A stretch of DNA of 9,705 bases, from contig CANROI010000040.1 in the NCBI GenBank assembly GCA_947632165.1, forward strand, positions 1 through 9,705. The letters run 5' to 3'. The notes under the pieces were generated by a model. That model ran no database searches. It worked only from the letters and a program-made list of their open reading frames with translations, and was not told the DNA's origin. The position numbers and the translations under genes were made by a program. The stretch is from an uncultured Clostridia bacterium (GTDB lineage Bacteria > Bacillota > Clostridia > Christensenellales > Borkfalkiaceae). The stretch's first letter is position 1, and each line of letters starts with the position of its first letter. Of this stretch, positions 7,558-9,705 are shown piece by piece.

Positions 7558-7929
7558 TCATCTGAAGATCACTTTCAGAAGAATGCCGACGAGGAACGTG
7601 ATGACCGCGCCGACTGCGGCGACCGCCCAGCGGAAGCAGATGCTCCGTTTGCGCTGGTAGTCGCGGCGGCGGAAGCCGAGCCCCTCCTCCCGCATGTGGA
7701 TGACATAGACGGGTTCGCCCTTCCGCTCCGATTCGACGAGCTCGAAGTAACCGTCGAGGGCGAGGCTGCGCAGCGTGCGGCCGATGGCGGCTTCGTCGTA
7801 CTTGCCCCTGGCGGGGAGGACCGCGGCAAGCTCATAGGGGGAAACGAGGAAGCGTTCCTTGCCCTGCGAGAGTTCATAGACGGCGTTCATGACCTCCGTC
7901 TCCCTTCTGTTCAGCGTGTCGCTGATCAT
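7558..7929 (-). CDS. Small winged-helix-like protein with C-terminal membrane helix (second of pair)
   Basis: A 123-residue protein I do not recognise. Residues 8-88 look like a compact helix-rich domain ending in a strand pair, as in winged helices: RRETEVMNAVYEL, then PYELAAVLP (31-39), GRTLRSLALDGYFEL (50-64), and a wing-like segment through PVYVIHM (73-79). A basic stretch (RRRDYQRKR, 87-95) precedes one hydrophobic helix, about 101-120, so the protein is probably anchored with its soluble part in the cytoplasm. Its ATG shares one base with the upstream stop (TGATG), which suggests translational coupling; GAGGG lies just upstream. It aligns along its length with the gene before it. A longer frame from 8316 covers that gene in the wrong frame and is discarded. 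Function is unknown; regulator, adaptor or membrane-tethered DNA binder are all possible. Confidence 0.8.
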   Translation of the reverse strand: MISDTLNRRETEVMNAVYELSQGKERFLVSPYELAAVLPARGKYDEAAIGRTLRSLALDGYFELVESERKGEPVYVIHMREEGLGFRRRDYQRKRSICFRWAVAAVGAVITFLVGILLKVIFR

Positions 7930-8303
7930 CAGGCCCTCATCAGAAGGGGGATCAGCGCGAGCAGTGCGCCGATCAGCCCGCCGAGGAATCCGCCGAGCGC
8001 CGCCATGAAGAAATTTTCCCTGCGGCCGAGCTCCCCTTCCCGCCGCGCGGCAGACGCCTCTTCGAAATACCGCCGCCCTTCGGGCAGCGGACAGATACAG
8101 TATACGCCGTCCTCCGCATATTTCACGTCGATATAGCGGCGGCTTTCGAGCGCGCGGACGAGACGGTCGAGCTGTGCGCGCTCCACTCCCCAAGAGGGGG
8201 GAAAGGCGGCGAGCAGATCTCCCGCTTCGGCGATCTTGAACCCGCCTTCGCCGCAGAGTCCGTTGATTGTCTTCAGCAATGCGCTCTCCCGTTCGTCCAA
8301 CAT
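7929..8303 (-). CDS. Small winged-helix-like protein with C-terminal membrane helix (first of pair)
   Basis: A 124-residue protein of unknown function. The soluble part (about 3-82) has the helix-helix-wing feel of a winged helix: ERESALLKTINGL, DLLAAFP (29-35), LDRLVRALESRRYIDV (45-60) and VYCICPLPEGRRYF (67-80). A charged linker (82-97) leads to a glycine-rich hydrophobic helix, about 98-122, with GGFLGG and a further G112, a pattern that favours helix packing in membranes. Only two residues follow it, so it resembles a tail-anchored protein with a cytoplasmic N-terminus. The ATG at 8303 follows GGAGAAGGT. The 55 bases separating it from the glutaminyl-tRNA synthetase stop contain no convincing promoter or terminator, so it may be transcribed with that gene. 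It overlaps its probable paralogue by one base. Confidence 0.82.
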   Translation of the reverse strand: MLDERESALLKTINGLCGEGGFKIAEAGDLLAAFPPSWGVERAQLDRLVRALESRRYIDVKYAEDGVYCICPLPEGRRYFEEASAARREGELGRRENFFMAALGGFLGGLIGALLALIPLLMRA

Positions 8304-8358
8304 ACCTTCTCCGCATTCAGTATTGCCTTTTTGCGGGCGGGGTATGCAGCGCCGCCGT

Positions 8359-9705
8359 TCACTGCTTGTTGAAGTTGTCCTTCAGCGAGACGATCTCCGA
8401 GAGGACGAGCTTGCCCTCTTCGGTGCATTTTTTATAGTAACCCGTGCGCATGAGCTGGAACGCGGCACCCTCTTCCGCCGCGGACAGGCAGGGCTCCGCC
8501 TTTCCGTGGAAGATGTGCTCGCTCTCCGTGTTCATGCGCTCCGAAAAGTCCTGCCCCGGGTAATCCGCGTCGCGCAGAAGATGGTCGTACTGCCTGATCT
8601 CGGCGTCCCGGCAAGTCCCGGCGTTCACCCATTGGATGACCCCTTTCGCCTTGACGCCGCTCGTATCCGACCCGCTGCGCGATTCGGGCAGATAGGTCGC
8701 CTTCACTTCGACGACTTCCCCTTTTCCGTCCGTCACCGCCTCGTCGCAGCGGATGATGTAGGCGTTCTTGAGGCGCACATAGCCGCCGAGCTTGCCGCGG
8801 TAATACTTGGGGGGCGGATCGAGGGAGAAGTCGCTCCGCTCGATGTAGAGCGTGTTCGAGAAGGTGACTTTCCGGGTGCCCGCCGCGGGGTCCGTCTGGT
8901 TGATCTCGAAATCCACCTCTTCGCCGCCCTCATAGTTGGTAATCGTGAGCTTGAGCGGGTCTAAAACCGCCATCGCGCGGGGCGCATGGGCGTTGAGATA
9001 GTCCCTCACGACCGCCTCGAAATAGGAGATCTCGCATTCGGATTGCGCCTTTGAGACGCCGATGCGGGAGCAGAAATCCTTGATCGCCTCCGCGGGCACG
9101 CCGCGGTTCCGAAGCCCCGCGAGCGTGGGCATGCGCGGATCGTCCCAGCCGTGGACGGAGCCGTCCTCGACGAGCTTTTTGAGGTAGCGCTTGCTCATGA
9201 CGAGGTTGGTGACGTTGAGCCGCGCGAACTCGATCTGCCGCGGCTTGGGCGAAAAGCCAAGGTTGATCCCCACCCAATCGTAGAGCGGGCGATGATCCTC
9301 GAACTCGAGCGTGCAGAGGGAATGGGTCACCCCCTGCAGATAGTCGCAGATCGGGTGGGCGTAGTCGTACATCGGGTAGATGCACCACTTGTCCCCCGTG
9401 CGGTGATGGGTCGCATGGAGGATACGGTAGATGACGGGGTCGCGCAGGTTGACGTTGGGCGACGCCATGTCGATCTTGGCGCGGAGGCACTTCTCGCCGT
9501 CCGCGTACTTGCCCGCCCGCATCTCGCGGAAGAGACGCAGATTCTCCTCGGGCGTCCGACCCCGGTAGGGGCTCTCCTGTCCCGGCTCGGTGAGCGTGCC
9601 GCGCGTTTGCTTGATCTCCTCCGCGGAAAGGTCGCAGACGAACGCCTTGCCCTCCGCAATGAGTTTTTCGGCATATTCGTAGATCGTATCGAAGAAATCG
9701 GAGGC
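8359..9705 (-). CDS. glnS: Glutaminyl-tRNA synthetase (5' end beyond window)
   Basis: GlnRS, the class I enzyme that charges tRNA-Gln with glutamine using ATP. The frame is open to the window edge and 448 residues are visible. Comparison with the roughly 550-residue family suggests about 100 N-terminal residues, including the HIGH motif, lie outside. Seen: SDFFDTIYEYAEKLI near the visible start, RGTLTEPG, LRAKIDMASPN, YPMYDYAHPICD with THSLCTLEFED, which separates GlnRS from GluRS, and the KMSKS-equivalent VMSKR (about 9201-9187). WDDPRMPT, APRAMAVLDP and the C-terminal beta-barrel anticodon-binding segments (for example VKGVIQWV and AFQLMRTGYY) follow, and the protein ends normally at SLKDNFNKQ. 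The ATG at 9522 is internal, not the start. The next gene begins 55 bp downstream. Many Bacillota instead make Gln-tRNA by the GatCAB route, so GlnRS is informative about lineage. Confidence 0.98.
   Translation of the reverse strand, partial: ASDFFDTIYEYAEKLIAEGKAFVCDLSAEEIKQTRGTLTEPGQESPYRGRTPEENLRLFREMRAGKYADGEKCLRAKIDMASPNVNLRDPVIYRILHATHHRTGDKWCIYPMYDYAHPICDYLQGVTHSLCTLEFEDHRPLYDWVGINLGFSPKPRQIEFARLNVTNLVMSKRYLKKLVEDGSVHGWDDPRMPTLAGLRNRGVPAEAIKDFCSRIGVSKAQSECEISYFEAVVRDYLNAHAPRAMAVLDPLKLTITNYEGGEEVDFEINQTDPAAGTRKVTFSNTLYIERSDFSLDPPPKYYRGKLGGYVRLKNAYIIRCDEAVTDGKGEVVEVKATYLPESRSGSDTSGVKAKGVIQWVNAGTCRDAEIRQYDHLLRDADYPGQDFSERMNTESEHIFHGKAEPCLSAAEEGAAFQLMRTGYYKKCTEEGKLVLSEIVSLKDNFNKQ

Noticed and set aside
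7558..8316. 252-codon fused reading of the two small genes
   Set aside because: Its first 129 codons are an Arg-rich out-of-frame reading of the 8303-7929 gene. The real second gene starts at the ATG at 7929.
8304..8358. Promoter or terminator after glnS
   Set aside because: No -35/-10 pair at usual spacing and no stem followed by a U-run; only a weak GGCGG/CCGCC pairing with a long loop.

Overview
The window is a GC-rich (roughly 60% by eye) stretch of bacterial chromosome. Every gene I can support lies on the minus strand. Protein content and style point to a Bacillota/Clostridia-like organism, possibly an uncultured gut lineage; this placement is inference from protein resemblance only. 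The cues are a Firmicute-type uvrB-uvrA cluster, an aminotransferase typical of Clostridia, and a consensus sigma-A type promoter.

Reading in the direction of transcription (high to low coordinates), the window opens inside a glutaminyl-tRNA synthetase gene (9705-8359; its N-terminal part is outside). Two short, one-base-overlapping genes follow (8303-7929 and 7929-7558). They look like diverged paralogues, each with a winged-helix-like soluble part and one C-terminal membrane helix. I know no function for them, and they are the best candidate here for something undescribed.

Next comes the only real intergenic control region (7557-7453). It holds a near-perfect promoter (TTGACT, 17 bp, TATAAT), a short inverted repeat over the predicted transcription start that resembles a degenerate LexA box, and a leader hairpin. 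This promoter should drive five closely spaced genes: uvrB (7452-5491), a HAD-type 5'(3')-deoxyribonucleotidase-like gene (5448-4846), uvrA (4805-1986), a class I/II PLP aminotransferase (1945-767) and a PHP-domain phosphoesterase (734 to beyond base 1).

UvrA and UvrB are the damage-recognition and damage-verification subunits of nucleotide excision repair. The nucleotidase between them could plausibly salvage or trim nucleotides, but that is inferred from position. The aminotransferase and PHP protein have no obvious repair role. The uvrB leader and the three junctions from uvrB to the aminotransferase each carry a compact GC-rich hairpin without a U-tract, and the last junction carries a weaker one. 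There are no tRNAs, rRNAs, CRISPR arrays, insertion sequences or phage genes. Long plus-strand open frames opposite uvrA, uvrB and the aminotransferase are codon-bias shadows.
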